DNA from: Desulfobacterales bacterium
GTDB lineage: Bacteria; Desulfobacterota; Desulfobacteria; Desulfobacterales; JAUCGF01
Direction: 5' to 3'
DNA: 6,208 bases
Assembly (NCBI GenBank): GCA_029940345.1
Contig: JAOZRC010000338.1
Span: 1-6,208 of the forward strand
Under the pieces are notes generated by a model. The model was not told where the DNA came from. It worked only from the letters and a program-made list of their open reading frames with translations, and searched no databases. A program made the position numbers and the translations under genes. Positions 6,016 to 6,208 of this stretch are shown here, piece by piece (positions within the stretch are counted from its first letter, which is position 1; every line of letters begins with the position of its first letter).

Positions 6016-6076
6016 CCTCATATGACTTGATACCATCTCTATTAAATTAGGTGAAAAAGTGTCAGGTCATATGGGG
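6016..6076 (+). repeat. 18-bp inverted repeat / hairpin with G-U compensations
   Basis: Bases 6016-6033 (CCTCATATGACTTGATAC) pair with 6059-6076 (GTGTCAGGTCATATGGGG) over all 18 positions as plus-strand RNA: 15 Watson-Crick pairs and 3 G-U pairs. The loop is 25 nt (6034-6058). On the minus strand the three sites would be A-C mismatches. No U-run follows, so it is not a standard terminator. It could be a REP-like palindromic unit or a mobile-element end. Confidence 0.55.
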
Positions 6077-6208
6077 ATACCTAAATCACTCAGCCCCTAT
6101 TCCTGGATCTGAAGCAATCTCAACTCTTGCCTATCCGCCCATTTCAAGGTTCATATCTTAGAGCCTGTTTGAAAAGTCTTAAATCGGCTGCAAAAGCGTG
6201 AGAGCGGT
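6077..6208. other. non-coding tail of the window, possible mobile-element edge
   Basis: No convincing gene was found on either strand. The minus-strand ATG near 6154 opens only seven codons before TAG. GAGCCTGTTTGAAAA (6161-6175) looks like the terminal repeat of several transposon families, but its partner would lie beyond the window, so no element is called. No tRNA-Sec or SECIS-type hairpin was seen after selB. Confidence 0.25.

Noticed and set aside
6011..6020. Minus-strand GAGGAGGTC looking like a perfect Shine-Dalgarno.
   Set aside because: No start codon with an open frame follows at usable distance on the minus strand.

Overview
The window reads as ordinary chromosomal DNA of a Gram-negative anaerobe-like bacterium. 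The likeliest source is a Desulfobacterota/Desulfobacterales-type organism. That placement is inference: it rests on the dispersed palindromic repeats, a full SelB, a CsaA-type protein and a bacterial AsnRS together. No 16S gene or diagnostic enzyme is present. SelB implies that the host decodes UGA as selenocysteine.

Layout. (1) Bases 1-243 hold the possible last codons of an upstream gene, then a 167-bp imperfect palindrome (53-219) and a repeat end (229-241) that carries the ribosome binding site of the next gene. (2) Bases 244-3221 form a plus-strand cluster: a 76-aa unknown protein, a long-form PurN, AsnS overlapping purN by 23 nt, a 140-bp palindromic element, and CsaA. (3) Bases 3310-3596 hold a minus-strand tRNA unit with promoter, tRNA-His(GTG), tRNA-Arg(TCG) and a rho-independent terminator. 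It converges on csaA. (4) Bases 3684-5871 hold a plus-strand unit: probable promoter, a 58-aa two-helix membrane protein, and selB, whose Shine-Dalgarno overlaps the small gene's stop codon. (5) Bases 5872-6208 are non-coding, with a third copy of the repeat end, an inverted repeat and an 18-bp hairpin.

Most genes serve translation: AsnRS charging, a tRNA-binding chaperone-like protein, two tRNAs and the selenocysteine elongation factor. PurN supplies purines. No defence system, phage, CRISPR array or complete insertion sequence is visible.

The most unusual signal is a small dispersed repeat family ending in GGCATCCTTC/GAAGGATGCC. In two places its end supplies the ribosome binding site of the next gene, with identical 9-nt spacing. 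Between asnS and csaA the full palindrome begins on the last base of the asnS stop codon. Its opposite end contains the csaA ribosome binding site, so the folded mRNA could hide that site until asnS is translated.
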